The notes: a model not told the origin generated them from the sequence alone. A stretch of 11,078 nt of DNA from Chloroflexota bacterium (GCA_021788565.1 JAJYKO010000099.1:1-11078), one strand, 5' to 3'; counted from the stretch's first letter, positions 1 through 6,619 are shown. A program made the numbers and translations.

Positions 1-287
1 CCTTCAAGGTGGTCGACATGGTGGATAGGTGTCTCATCGTGCTCGTGACTCCGTTCATTGCTCCCTGAAAGCCATCTGGTCACGGGAGAGGCGAATTCCT
101 TGGCCGAAGTACCTCGAAAAGGTGCCAGGCAGCCGCCCTTTCAGCGTGGCAGGCCGGAGGAGTGTGAAAGCCCTCGATGGTGACGATGGCCGCGGGCCTT
201 CCGTGATCAGGCCCAGAGGCAAAGCGGGCTCTCGCTGGCTCACGGAGAAGTGGGAACAAGCGAGAGGCTGGCGAGAGCAGACAAGGG
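1..287. other. Left chromosomal flank, no gene assigned
   Basis: No reading frame here has a convincing start, ribosome site or recognisable family motif; overlapping frames on both strands are typical of GC-rich noncoding DNA. Two small inverted repeats are visible: GGGCCT/AGGCCC (194-199 and 209-214) and GCTCTCGC/GCGAGAGC (228-235 and 271-278). Because the stretch lies outside the left att repeat, it is inferred to be host DNA that once lay directly downstream of the tRNA-Met gene. Confidence 0.5.
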
Positions 288-341
288 AAAGTGGCGGGGG
301 ACAGATTTGAACTGTCGACCAAGGGCTTATGAGTCCCCTGC
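288..341. repeat. attL: left copy of the 54-bp att core
   Basis: Base-for-base identical to 10729-10782. It contains, on the minus strand, the tRNA 3' part: anticodon arm with CAT, T-arm and 3' acceptor strand, plus AAA/TTT beyond the discriminator base. Identity stops at 287/288 on the left and 341/342 on the right. It is inferred to be the tRNA 3' end displaced when the element integrated. Confidence 0.85.
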
Positions 342-398
342 GACTGCGTGCGTCTAGCTTCGCGATACGCACACTGCCACTGAGCTACCCTGATTGCC
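292..398 (-). pseudogene. tRNA-Met-like remnant with a hairpin insertion
   Basis: Read on the minus strand, the block has a normal tRNA-Met 3' half (292-341). It also has a 17-base match (374-390) to the start of the intact tRNA, covering the acceptor end and D-arm. The two are separated by 32 bases (342-373) where the intact gene has one. The insert holds the stem GTGCGT/ACGCAC. The 5' acceptor strand is degenerate (AATCAGGG region in place of GGCGGGG), so no acceptor stem can form. It cannot be a working tRNA. It may be an old tRNA fragment carried in the element's attP or debris of an earlier integration. Confidence 0.6.
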
Positions 399-399
399 T

Positions 400-437
400 A
401 CATCTTGTGTCTGTGACTGGTCTAGGGCACAAGATGT
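400..437. repeat. 10-bp inverted repeat inside attL
   Basis: ACATCTTGTG at 400-409 and its exact complement CACAAGATGT at 428-437, separated by 18 bases. It lies about 60 bp inside the left core, where tyrosine-recombinase elements often carry excisionase, host-factor or arm-binding sites. A protein-binding role is inference; no T-tract follows to suggest a terminator. Confidence 0.45.
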
Positions 438-497
438 CACCCACTCAGACGACCGTTCTTTTCTGTCCTTGTCCTCTCTGGAGCCACAGCACCAGCT

Positions 498-519
498 GAT
501 ACTGTCGTGATGCTGTCAG
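498..519 (+). repeat. Left candidate integrase arm site (22-bp repeat)
   Basis: The block GATACTGTCGT plus GATGCTGTCAG matches 10589-10610 at 20 of 22 bases in the same orientation. Each copy is itself a tandem of a roughly 11-base GATGCTGTCA-type unit. Placement near both element ends fits arm-type binding sites of the split integrase. A dispersed operator is the alternative. Confidence 0.6.
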
Positions 520-551
520 GCTCTGGACTGCATTGCTGCGACTATGCGTAC

Positions 552-557
552 TATAAT
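552..557 (+). promoter_or_regulatory. Possible -10 box upstream of the membrane protein gene
   Basis: A perfect TATAAT points toward the gene starting at 848, in the otherwise gene-free stretch 399-847. No good -35 hexamer lies 16-18 bases upstream and there is no extended -10 TG, so it is only a weak candidate. Confidence 0.2.
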
Positions 558-847
558 GGTGAGGTTACTCCATATCCCAGTTCCTGCACAAGTCGGTTGC
601 CGACATTGATGTCTGGCTCACGAGGCACCCAGGATCTACTCCTGACTTTTCAAGGCCCGCGCTCAACGGATTATGAGTATCGGGGCGTTCTGCCCCTGAC
701 TATATTAGCTGTGCCTGGGGCAACGGGTAGCAGGCCTTTCGCTGAAGCAACTGTGTAAGTTAGGTCAACTCGCTCTTTCGGAACACGTGGCTCTTAGGTT
801 GTCGTTCATATGGGCCGTCGTCGTTCAGGCTCAAGAGGGAGGTTCCT

Positions 848-2293
848 GTGAAGCGAAACCTCGAACTACAGGTGTCAGCCTTACTGGTGGCACTGACAGC
901 GACTGGTGCTTTGCTCGTGCATGCTTACCTTGGAACGTTTTCTCGTTACGTAGCCGACGACTTTTGCACGGCTGGCATATTGAGGACAATGGGTTTCGTC
1001 GACTCCCAGTTATACTGGTACGCTTCATGGTCTGGGCGCTTCTCATTTACTTTCATCGTTAACCTGCTTGAGATGCTAGGACCGTGGACTACCTCCATCG
1101 TACCCGCACTGGTAATAGTCGCCCTCGCGCTGGTGTTGGGATGGGCAGCGCACCAGATCACTCTGCTTGCTAGTCTTCCCTCGCCACGACTGTCGGCGTT
1201 CGCCCTCTCGACCCTTGCCGTGTTTGCCACAATTGATGGCACGATGAGCGTTGACGAGTCGGTCTACTGGCAGACTGGAGTGGTGACCTACAGTCTGCCA
1301 CTTGTCTTCTTGGCTGGGTTCGCAGGATTGCTGGCCTACTCCCTGAGGTCTGCGCTCCCTACAAGCCGTAGGCGGATGATCATGTCTGCTGCTTTGGCCG
1401 GTTCCTTCGTAGCAGGAGGCTTGAACGAGACTATCTTGGCTGTCAACTTGGTCGCTTCGGGCTTGGCGCTCGTGCTGGTAGTACTGTTGCTGCGTGGCCC
1501 AGCACAAGGACGCGTGTCCAGGGTGCTGCTCGCGCTGGTCATTGGGACAATTCTGTCCACGGTGGTCGTATTCTCTGCGCCTGGCAACGCGCGCAGAGTA
1601 GAGTCTTCGAGCGCGGAAGGGATAGCGGCAAATCACACTCCCGTGTCTCTCGTCAGGTCTATTGCAGCTAATGACCTGTACTTCTATCGTTTCTCACTCC
1701 GCCGCGTCACCCTAGCCTCCGCAGCGGCGTCTCTCTTCTTGGGTACCGTCGCTGGAAGTCTGGCCGGATACGCGGCAGCTCGAAGGCGCAGGGCGCTGGT
1801 GTGGGCGGTCGTGATTGCGGGCGTGGTGCAGTTCGTCATGGTCACAGCCTCCATTGCGCCTGTAACGTACATTATGGAAGGCTTGCCGTTTGGTCGCGTG
1901 CTTGTCATTTCCCGCTTTGTATTCGAATGCTTCCTTGTTTCCACATCTTACGTAGTCGGACTTGCCATTGGGCAAGAGTTGCCGCTGGTGCTTCGACGCC
2001 GGAAAAGCACCCGAATACTGCTCGTCGCCTCACTCGCTGCCTTGGTAGCGGTCGGACCTGTGCTGTCGATGAGCCGGGCGGCTCTTCGAGCCGACACGCT
2101 TAAGGATTTTGCCGTGGAGTGGGATGAGTCCAATGCGCATATTGAACAGGCCCGAAACAGTGGTGTGCGCAGCCTCACCGTCTCACTGCTACAGCATCCT
2201 GCTGGTATGCGGCCGATTGGCAGGGATGAGAAGGACTGGGTCAATACCTGCGCTGCTTCTTACTACGGCCTCGACTCGATAGTAGCGAAGTGA
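848..2293 (+). CDS. Polytopic membrane protein, DUF6056-like
   Basis: An integral membrane protein of 481 residues, of unknown function. The GTG start is chosen because GAGGGAGG ends five bases upstream. An N-terminal membrane helix (about 8-28) precedes a polar loop with RYVADDFC (33-40) and the motif WYASWSGRFS (57-66). About nine or ten further hydrophobic segments follow (roughly 66-103, 116-130, 150-168, 178-213, 227-245, 290-340, 352-380, 388-408). Other marks are GGLNET (190-195), APGNARR (244-250) and a C-terminal soluble tail with WVNTCAASYYG (464-474). From recall, DDFC/WSGRF near the N-terminus, PGN-R in the middle and W-V-N-x-C near the end fit the DUF6056 group, whose members resemble glycosyltransferase-like cell-surface membrane proteins; no reaction can be assigned. 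It stands alone as apparent cargo at the left end of the element and is not needed for integration or replication. Confidence 0.75.
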   Translation: MKRNLELQVSALLVALTATGALLVHAYLGTFSRYVADDFCTAGILRTMGFVDSQLYWYASWSGRFSFTFIVNLLEMLGPWTTSIVPALVIVALALVLGWAAHQITLLASLPSPRLSAFALSTLAVFATIDGTMSVDESVYWQTGVVTYSLPLVFLAGFAGLLAYSLRSALPTSRRRMIMSAALAGSFVAGGLNETILAVNLVASGLALVLVVLLLRGPAQGRVSRVLLALVIGTILSTVVVFSAPGNARRVESSSAEGIAANHTPVSLVRSIAANDLYFYRFSLRRVTLASAAASLFLGTVAGSLAGYAAARRRRALVWAVVIAGVVQFVMVTASIAPVTYIMEGLPFGRVLVISRFVFECFLVSTSYVVGLAIGQELPLVLRRRKSTRILLVASLAALVAVGPVLSMSRAALRADTLKDFAVEWDESNAHIEQARNSGVRSLTVSLLQHPAGMRPIGRDEKDWVNTCAASYYGLDSIVAK

Positions 2294-2634
2294 CCGCAAG
2301 TTCGAAGGGCTCTTCCTTCCGGCTTAGCCACGGCGATGTCGTGATGCCTCGCTGGCTTGGTCCTTTGTTCGAGTGAGTGGCCCAATTGGCAGGTCAACAT
2401 ACTCGCGATACTCGCCTCTCCGCTAACAGTCGCAGCCGTTCTCTGAAGATCTTAAAAATTCGAGGGTGGGTAAGAGCAAGCTCAGAAGATGCAGAGGGAA
2501 GGCAGGGGGGAGTTGGTAGGGCAAGCCTAGCGTGGGCAGAGCGGGCAGGGCAAGCCCGCCGCGCCCGATACCCACACCCCTCACCATGCGCAGCGGGGGT
2601 GCCGGTCAGCTTGCCTGTAGGCCGTGACCGCCGC
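2294..2634. other. Intergenic region between convergent genes
   Basis: No gene is supported. The stretch separates the convergent membrane protein and recombinase genes. It contains a short hairpin, GCGGGC/GCCCGC (2541-2546 and 2554-2559) with loop AGGGCAA, which could help end transcription from either side but lacks a T-tract. Confidence 0.4.
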
Positions 2635-3603
2635 TTACCCCGCTCGCGAGTATGGCACATGGAGCAGGTGTGCTGCCTTCTTCTTGGCTGCTTCCCCGCG
2701 ACGGTCGTACCTCGCTGTAGTCTGGACGTTGGAGTGGCCGGCCATGTGCTGCACAGTAACGATGTCTGCTCCCGAGTCCAGCAGGTCGCCGATGAAGGTC
2801 CGGCGCAGGTCGTGTGGCGAGCAGTCCTTCACCCCTGCCTGCTTCGCCCGCTTGACCAGCATGAACCGGACTACCTGAGGGGTCATCTGCTGCATCAGGA
2901 GTCGCCCACCCTTATTGATCGGGCAAAACAAGGGCCCTGGCTCGTCGCCCCTTACCTTCAGCCAGTCAGCTAGGGCGTCTAGGCTTCCGTTGTTCGCGTA
3001 GACTGTCCTGTCCTTGTGGCCTTTGGCTGCACGGATACGAAGCTCTCCCGTCTCCACGTCCACGTCGTTCAGGTCCAGGGCGGCAATCTCTGATCGTCTC
3101 AAGCCCGCCGCATAGAGCAGCGCAAAGATCGCTGCGTCTCTGTATCCTGCCAGCTTCTCATCGGCACAGCAGGCCGACAGGATAGCTCCGATCTCCCTGT
3201 GTTGAAGGGCACGGCCTCGAGGCAGTGTAGTCCCCTTGACAGTCTCCAAATCGACTGCCCTGTGGTACTCCTCCGCTCCCATCTGCCCGAGGCGCCACGA
3301 CTCCTTCAGCACACCACGCAGAGCTGCGAGCATCTTGTTGGCGGTGGCGGGAGCATATCTCTCGGCCAGTGATGTTCGCACAGCCTGTGTATGCTGGTAG
3401 CGCAGGAGGTGCCAGGGCAGAGACTCAGCGTTGCTTGCTCTGCCGCTGAGGATGACAGCAATGGTATCCAGAGCCTCACGCATGGTGCGGCGGCTACCAG
3501 GGGCCAGCCTGGCGATGTAAACGGCAGCAGGGTGCTGGTCGGCAGAAACCTGCCCCCCTGCCAGGAGTTCTTGGGACTGAACCGCGGCAAGCTCCGTATC
3601 CAT
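2635..3603 (-). CDS. Tyrosine recombinase (XerC/D-like), intact
   Basis: Site-specific DNA recombinase of 322 residues. It should cut and rejoin DNA at paired sites through a tyrosine-phosphodiester intermediate. The N-terminal half (about 25-125) is the helical core-binding domain; the C-terminal half holds the complete catalytic set: R169 (in AAGLRRSE), K194, H264 and R267 (HDLRRT), H290 (GHS) and Y299. Length and architecture resemble Xer-type enzymes; it lacks the N-terminal arm-binding domain seen in the split integrase elsewhere in the element. The ATG at 3603 is preferred because GGAGGG lies five bases upstream. A longer frame back to 3690 is excluded since it would begin upstream of the promoter. 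A TTGACA-N17-TATAAT promoter drives it. It may resolve multimers of the replicating form, invert DNA, or help mobility. It is the only intact recombinase of the element besides the IS transposase. Confidence 0.9.
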   Translation of the reverse strand: MDTELAAVQSQELLAGGQVSADQHPAAVYIARLAPGSRRTMREALDTIAVILSGRASNAESLPWHLLRYQHTQAVRTSLAERYAPATANKMLAALRGVLKESWRLGQMGAEEYHRAVDLETVKGTTLPRGRALQHREIGAILSACCADEKLAGYRDAAIFALLYAAGLRRSEIAALDLNDVDVETGELRIRAAKGHKDRTVYANNGSLDALADWLKVRGDEPGPLFCPINKGGRLLMQQMTPQVVRFMLVKRAKQAGVKDCSPHDLRRTFIGDLLDSGADIVTVQHMAGHSNVQTTARYDRRGEAAKKKAAHLLHVPYSRAG

Positions 3604-3623
3604 CGTTACCCTCCGTCCATATT

Positions 3624-3639
3624 GAGAAGAGACCTTCTC
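3624..3639 (-). promoter_or_regulatory. 5'-leader hairpin of the tyrosine recombinase mRNA
   Basis: GAGAAG-GTCT-CTTCTC forms a perfect 6-bp stem with a 4-base loop. It lies between the predicted transcription start (about 3651) and the GGAGGG ribosome site (3609-3614). It could be a repressor operator or an mRNA stabiliser; nothing in the sequence decides which. Confidence 0.4.
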
Positions 3640-3657
3640 GTTATCTATTATGTGCCC

Positions 3658-3686
3658 ATTATAGCTATCAAGAGAGTAGATGTCAA
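3658..3686 (-). promoter_or_regulatory. Consensus sigma70-type promoter for the tyrosine recombinase
   Basis: Read on the minus strand, TTGACA (3686-3681) and TATAAT (3663-3658) are separated by exactly 17 bases, so both hexamers are perfect. Initiation is expected near 3651, about 48 bases before the ATG. Confidence 0.8.
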
Positions 3687-4000
3687 TCATTTGGATCGGG
3701 AATGAGTAGCAGAATGTGGCCCCCGCGCGGCTTGGCCCGACCCGATGAGGTGAGCGCTGGCCTTCTAGGTCCCATTTTGGGTGCTCGCGACCTGCTGATT
3801 GTTTCGCGGGTTACTGCCGGAGACTCAAGTCGTCACCACGCGCAGAGAGGTGCGAGTTCCAGTAGGCGGTATGATTTATCTCAGGCATGTGCGCTAGATA
3901 CTTTAGCTGTGCGGTAAGGCCAATAGAGTGAAGAAAGTATCTGACGCATACGTGCTGGATATTAGGCTAGAATGCGATACAGGGATTATAAAGATGCCTA

Positions 4001-4029
4001 TTGACATGACAAGAAATCGCCTGTATGGT
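4001..4029 (+). promoter_or_regulatory. Promoter-like site TTGACA-N17-TATGGT
   Basis: A perfect -35 hexamer (4001-4006), 17-base spacer and 4-of-6 -10 hexamer (4024-4029) point rightward. It lies about 700 bp before the primase start, so it could give a long leader, a small RNA through the structured block, or transcription of the short frame at 4213. Confidence 0.45.
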
Positions 4030-4212
4030 TAGCACCGGCAACAAGAGTTCAGCTAGTGCTGTATGGCCCCGTAAGTTATTAGTGCGATCTATGATCACGC
4101 GTCACGCCGAGATGTTCCGTCTTCTCCCTCTTCACTGCTGTAGTTCGGAGGAAGAATAGGACGCCATCTTCGGCGATTGGGTGGTGACTCTTTGAGGAAA
4201 GAGGTGAACAAC

Positions 4213-4305
4213 ATGAAAGCGGTCGGGCCGGTACTCTTCGCAACCATGACCGGAGTTGGGGGAAGGCTGTGGCCAACCGCGCTGGATCAGTCCAGATGTC
4301 TCTAG
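4213..4305 (+). CDS. Possible 30-residue small protein
   Basis: An ATG frame of 30 codons begins MKAVGPVLFATMTGVGG and is preceded by GAGGAAAGAGG with suitable spacing. An in-frame GTG at 4204 is an alternative start. It lies downstream of the promoter-like site at 4001-4029. No family is recognised and there are no clear motifs. It may be chance. Confidence 0.2.
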   Translation: MKAVGPVLFATMTGVGGRLWPTALDQSRCL

Positions 4306-4339
4306 TTGGTCAGCGAGCAGCGACGCACGCCCTTAGCCC

Positions 4340-4434
4340 ACGCCTGCGCAAGCACGCCTGCGGTCTGCCACAATCTCCTGCCCCTTCGCTGCTGAGCCTC
4401 GGGCTGCGGCGCGCAGGACTGCCGTAGACCGCAG
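4340..4434. repeat. Direct repeats followed by a nested stem-loop
   Basis: ACGCCTGCG occurs at 4340-4348 and 4354-4362 (14-base period). The second copy runs into a nested inverted repeat: outer arms CTGCGGTCT/AGACCGCAG (4358-4366 and 4426-4434), inner arms TCCTGC/GCAGGA (4376-4381 and 4413-4418), and an innermost AGCC-TCG-GGCT hairpin. The arms are colinear, so one elongated structure could fold in RNA or single-stranded DNA. It could be a replication origin, a structured RNA or a regulator-binding block. Confidence 0.45.
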
Positions 4435-4504
4435 CTAACCCACAACCCATCAGACACCAATCTTCTAGGTTCCTAACCGCGCACACTACTGGCTATCCAG
4501 GCAG

Positions 4505-4539
4505 TATCTCAGTCGGTTGCGCCCTAACTCCGTGAGATA
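4505..4539. repeat. 7-bp inverted repeat TATCTCA/TGAGATA
   Basis: Perfect arms at 4505-4511 and 4533-4539, 21 bases apart, about 200 bp upstream of the primase start. The arm spacing is wider than for a typical repressor dimer; the role is unknown. Confidence 0.3.
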
Positions 4540-4574
4540 GAGCTTGAGACTTCGGCGCGAGTGTGCCCTTCGTA

Positions 4575-4606
4575 GGCGTGGACCACGCCCTTGCATCGAG
4601 CGCTCG
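4575..4606. promoter_or_regulatory. Two adjacent palindromes, candidate operator
   Basis: GGCGTGG-A-CCACGCC (4575-4589) is a perfect 7-bp-arm palindrome around one base. The 10-base palindrome CGAGCGCTCG (4597-4606) follows seven bases later. Both lie about 130-160 bp upstream of the primase start. Compact dyads like these suit homodimeric regulators. The primase's own winged-helix domain is a possible ligand, by inference. Confidence 0.4.
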
Positions 4607-4738
4607 GCGCAATTTAGTCTCCTTTTCTGTCTTTTTCAGAGAGGATAGACACGATAGGCATATGGATTTCGATCTGGCCCGTGCCAGGCATTTAGTGTGA
4701 GGAGGCAACCCATCATAAATTCGCGAGAGGACTGCATA

Positions 4739-6235
4739 ATGGACGACAAAGCCACTTTAGCGGCTGTTCCCACAACGGAGATGCGTCAGCCTGCTTCTGT
4801 TCGTCCGGATGCCTCGGGTCAGCCCGGAGCCCAGAAGGACGAGAGCCGCAGGTTGGCGGTTGCCTTGTGGGATGCCTTCGTGCCGGAGGGACCGACGGTG
4901 CTCGGGCAGAAGGGGAGGTGGTCGATACGGAACAAGAAGATGACCTATGGCGACTACGTTCAGCTTCAGCTGAAGGACCTCGTTTCGCATGTGCATGGTC
5001 ACAGCTACCTGGCGCTCAGGCCGCTGCAGGAGGAGCGTGCCTGGTGGCTTGGGATAGATGTGGACACCACAGTGCTCGCCGTTGTCGAGGAAGTTTCCCG
5101 GAAGCTGGATGAGGTGGGCCTTCCGTTCATCCTGAATTTCTCGGGAAACAAGGGCTATCACTTCTATATCCTGTTCGCTTCGCCACTGGAGGAATTGCGG
5201 TACGCAAGGTTCCGGAAACAGGTCTATGACCTTGTCGGCGACAAGGCCGACGTGGTAACAACCGGCAAGCAACGTCTATCTCTACCATGTGGCGTCCATC
5301 CAGGCACCGGCAAGGGGTCAGGCTTCGTAGATAGGTACACCTTGGAATTGCTTTCGCAAGAGCAACAGATACAGCTTCTGCAAAGCGGGCCACGGGCGGA
5401 TGTGGTGGAATGCGTAGCCAACTCCATGTTCGTAGAAAGCACGGAGCCAGGAGCGAAGGAACTCAAGGTCATTGAGAGGCTCCATCCATTTCGCGAGTGC
5501 ATCAACGTCTTGTGGCGCGATGGGTTGCAGGAGCCTGACACCAGGCATTACGCCTCGTTGGCAATCATAGCCGCTGTCAATAACAGTCCGGAGATACCCG
5601 AGCCTGACCGGCTGAACTACGTGCTGGACTGGGTTGCCCCCAATCACGTGACGGCGGAGAAGTCAGGGCTTGTGGAGTCCGACCTCAAGTTCGCTTTGGA
5701 AGAGGCCGAGCGGCTTATGCACTACGTTGGTACACAGTACAAGCCGACCTGCCACAACTCTCTCTTTGCAAAAGGCTTGAAGAGCGCCTGCACTCCCGAG
5801 TTCGCTGTCAAATGCACGAAGCGGAGTGCGGATATGGTAGGGAAGGAAGCCCCCTGGGTGGTGGCGCTTCAACATTCCAAGATTTGGGGCAAGCTTGGAT
5901 GGGCAACGGGTGCCGTGTACAGCACTATTGCGTCCATCGCCCTAGACAGCGGCAACAAGTGGGACGGCATGCCGGTCATGCAGCTTCACCAGACCACGTT
6001 GGCGGAGGATGTAGGCGTGCATGCAAACACGGTCAGGGAGTCGCTCAGGAAGCTCCGGGAGGTCGGATTGATCATGCCAGTCCCAGCCGGTGCATTGCCT
6101 GAGCGCAGCTTCGGCAGCAAGAAGCCCGCAAAGGCTTATGCCGTACCAGAGGTGACGGAAGAGACGATGGCTGAGATAGTAGGGCGAGTTCTCTTTCGTC
6201 CTCGCCCTACTCTACTACGGACTACTACTAGGTAG
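4739..6235 (+). CDS. Archaeo-eukaryotic-type primase-polymerase with winged helix
   Basis: Likely replication primase-polymerase of the element, 498 residues. The ATG at 4739 is chosen because AGAGG lies eight bases upstream; the in-frame GTG at 4697 has no ribosome site. The first part (about 60-215) carries the three signatures of the AEP fold: metal-binding D107-x-D109 in WLGIDVD, SGNKGYH with H141, and LPCGVHPGTGKG, matching the LP-x-x-x-H-x-x-TG pattern of archaeal PriS. The middle (about 245-365) is helical, with FRECI, RHYASLAI and four cysteines at 254, 338, 351 and 359. This recalls the iron-sulfur C-terminal domain of primase large subunits, though the last spacing is short. The third part (about 375-480) is a winged-helix DNA-binding domain with its HTH near 414-450. 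It stands alone downstream of a structured noncoding region and is convergent with the integrase. Such stand-alone AEPs are known on plasmids and integrated elements. Confidence 0.85.
   Translation: MDDKATLAAVPTTEMRQPASVRPDASGQPGAQKDESRRLAVALWDAFVPEGPTVLGQKGRWSIRNKKMTYGDYVQLQLKDLVSHVHGHSYLALRPLQEERAWWLGIDVDTTVLAVVEEVSRKLDEVGLPFILNFSGNKGYHFYILFASPLEELRYARFRKQVYDLVGDKADVVTTGKQRLSLPCGVHPGTGKGSGFVDRYTLELLSQEQQIQLLQSGPRADVVECVANSMFVESTEPGAKELKVIERLHPFRECINVLWRDGLQEPDTRHYASLAIIAAVNNSPEIPEPDRLNYVLDWVAPNHVTAEKSGLVESDLKFALEEAERLMHYVGTQYKPTCHNSLFAKGLKSACTPEFAVKCTKRSADMVGKEAPWVVALQHSKIWGKLGWATGAVYSTIASIALDSGNKWDGMPVMQLHQTTLAEDVGVHANTVRESLRKLREVGLIMPVPAGALPERSFGSKKPAKAYAVPEVTEETMAEIVGRVLFRPRPTLLRTTTR
6178..6211 (+). 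terminator. Stem-loop at the 3' end of the primase gene
   Basis: Perfect 11-bp arms AGTAGGGCGAG (6178-6188) and CTCGCCCTACT (6201-6211) with a 12-base loop, inside the last codons. Smaller hairpins follow at 6220-6237 (GACTAC/GTAGTC) and 6239-6262. None has a clean T-tract, so this may protect the mRNA 3' end rather than terminate it. Confidence 0.4.
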
Positions 6236-6270
6236 TCTTCCCGTATTATAAATATACAGGGAGTGTGATT

Positions 6271-6302
6271 TGGCCCCTCCAGGTTTACATCCTGGGGGGC
6301 CA
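6271..6302. terminator. Strong hairpin between convergent primase and integrase
   Basis: TGGCCCCTCCAGG (6271-6283) pairs with CCTGGGGGGCCA (6291-6302) with one mismatch/bulge and a 7-base loop. It lies 35 bases after the primase stop, so transcription ending there is likely. No T-run follows on the plus strand. Confidence 0.45.
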
Positions 6303-6407
6303 GTTGCTAGTCAATGGCTGGTCAACCGGCAATTGTCTCCCTGCTGCAGAGACTCGTACTTACTGATCTGGCCATGGTGTGGCTGTGATGGCCTCGCCAT
6401 GGTGGGA

Positions 6408-6443
6408 AGTGGCAGAGCGGCAGTCACGCCGCTCCGCGCCACT
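6408..6443 (-). terminator. Hairpin just beyond the integrase stop codon
   Basis: Arms AGTGGCAGAGCGGC (6408-6421) and GCCGCTCCGCGCCACT (6428-6443) form about 14 bp with a 2-base bulge and a 6-base loop. On the minus strand it begins 10 bases after the integrase TGA. It fits a transcript end for the ancestral integrase gene, although a T-tract is missing. Confidence 0.5.
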
Positions 6444-6453
6444 GATACCGGTG

Positions 6454-6619
6454 TCATACGGTGCCGCCTGCCATCCGCTGGAGGGCTTGGGCGGCTAGTT
6501 GATCAGCACCCCCCAGAACATGACTGTACACCCTCATGGTTATCATTGGGCTGCTGTGTCCGGCTCTCGCCTGCGCCATACGCGCTGGCACGCCGGACAT
6601 TGCCAGGATAGAGATGTGG
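6454..6619 (-). pseudogene. Integrase 3' fragment cut off by the IS21 element
   Basis: On the minus strand from 6619 the frame reads on from residue 322 of the split integrase to a TGA at 6456-6454. It includes the catalytic GHSS (H343) and the nucleophile in RVYSH (Y353), and ends ALQRMAGGTV at residue 376. Joining 10566-9602 to 6619-6454 gives 1,131 bases, exactly 377 codons including the stop. The fragment has no start of its own and is presumably untranslated. Confidence 0.92.
6614..6619. repeat. Left target-site duplication of the IS21 element (ATGTGG)
   Basis: ATGTGG occurs here and at 9596-9601, immediately outside the two IS ends. Six bases is within the 4-8 bp usual for IS21-family insertions. 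The duplication is intact on both sides, so the insertion has not been rearranged since. Confidence 0.9.

Larger units (their letters stand above)
3704..4738. other. Gene-poor control region, candidate replication origin
   Basis: About 1 kb lies between the divergent recombinase and primase genes. It holds no recognisable protein gene but is rich in structure: a promoter-like site (4001-4029), a 9-base direct repeat, a nested stem-loop (4340-4434), a 7-bp inverted repeat (4505-4539) and two palindromes (4575-4606). Structured DNA just upstream of a replication primase is where an element origin would be expected. That role is inference. Confidence 0.4.

Noticed and set aside
292..398. tRNA gene with an intron
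   Set aside because: The insert is not next to the anticodon at the position used by known tRNA introns, is far too short for a group I intron, and the 5' acceptor strand no longer pairs.
1076..1636. Minus-strand frame within the membrane protein gene
   Set aside because: Antisense shadow; the plus frame has a ribosome site, membrane helices and family motifs.
3604..3690. Upstream extension of the tyrosine recombinase to 3690
   Set aside because: It would start upstream of the -35 box of its own promoter; ATG 3603 has GGAGGG five bases upstream.
3702..3917. 71-codon plus-strand frame after the recombinase promoter
   Set aside because: No ribosome site, no family motif, and composition unlike the neighbouring genes.
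4739..6235. TOTE conflict-system primase
   Set aside because: The motifs are closer to PriS, and no TOTE helicase, nuclease or other partner gene is present.
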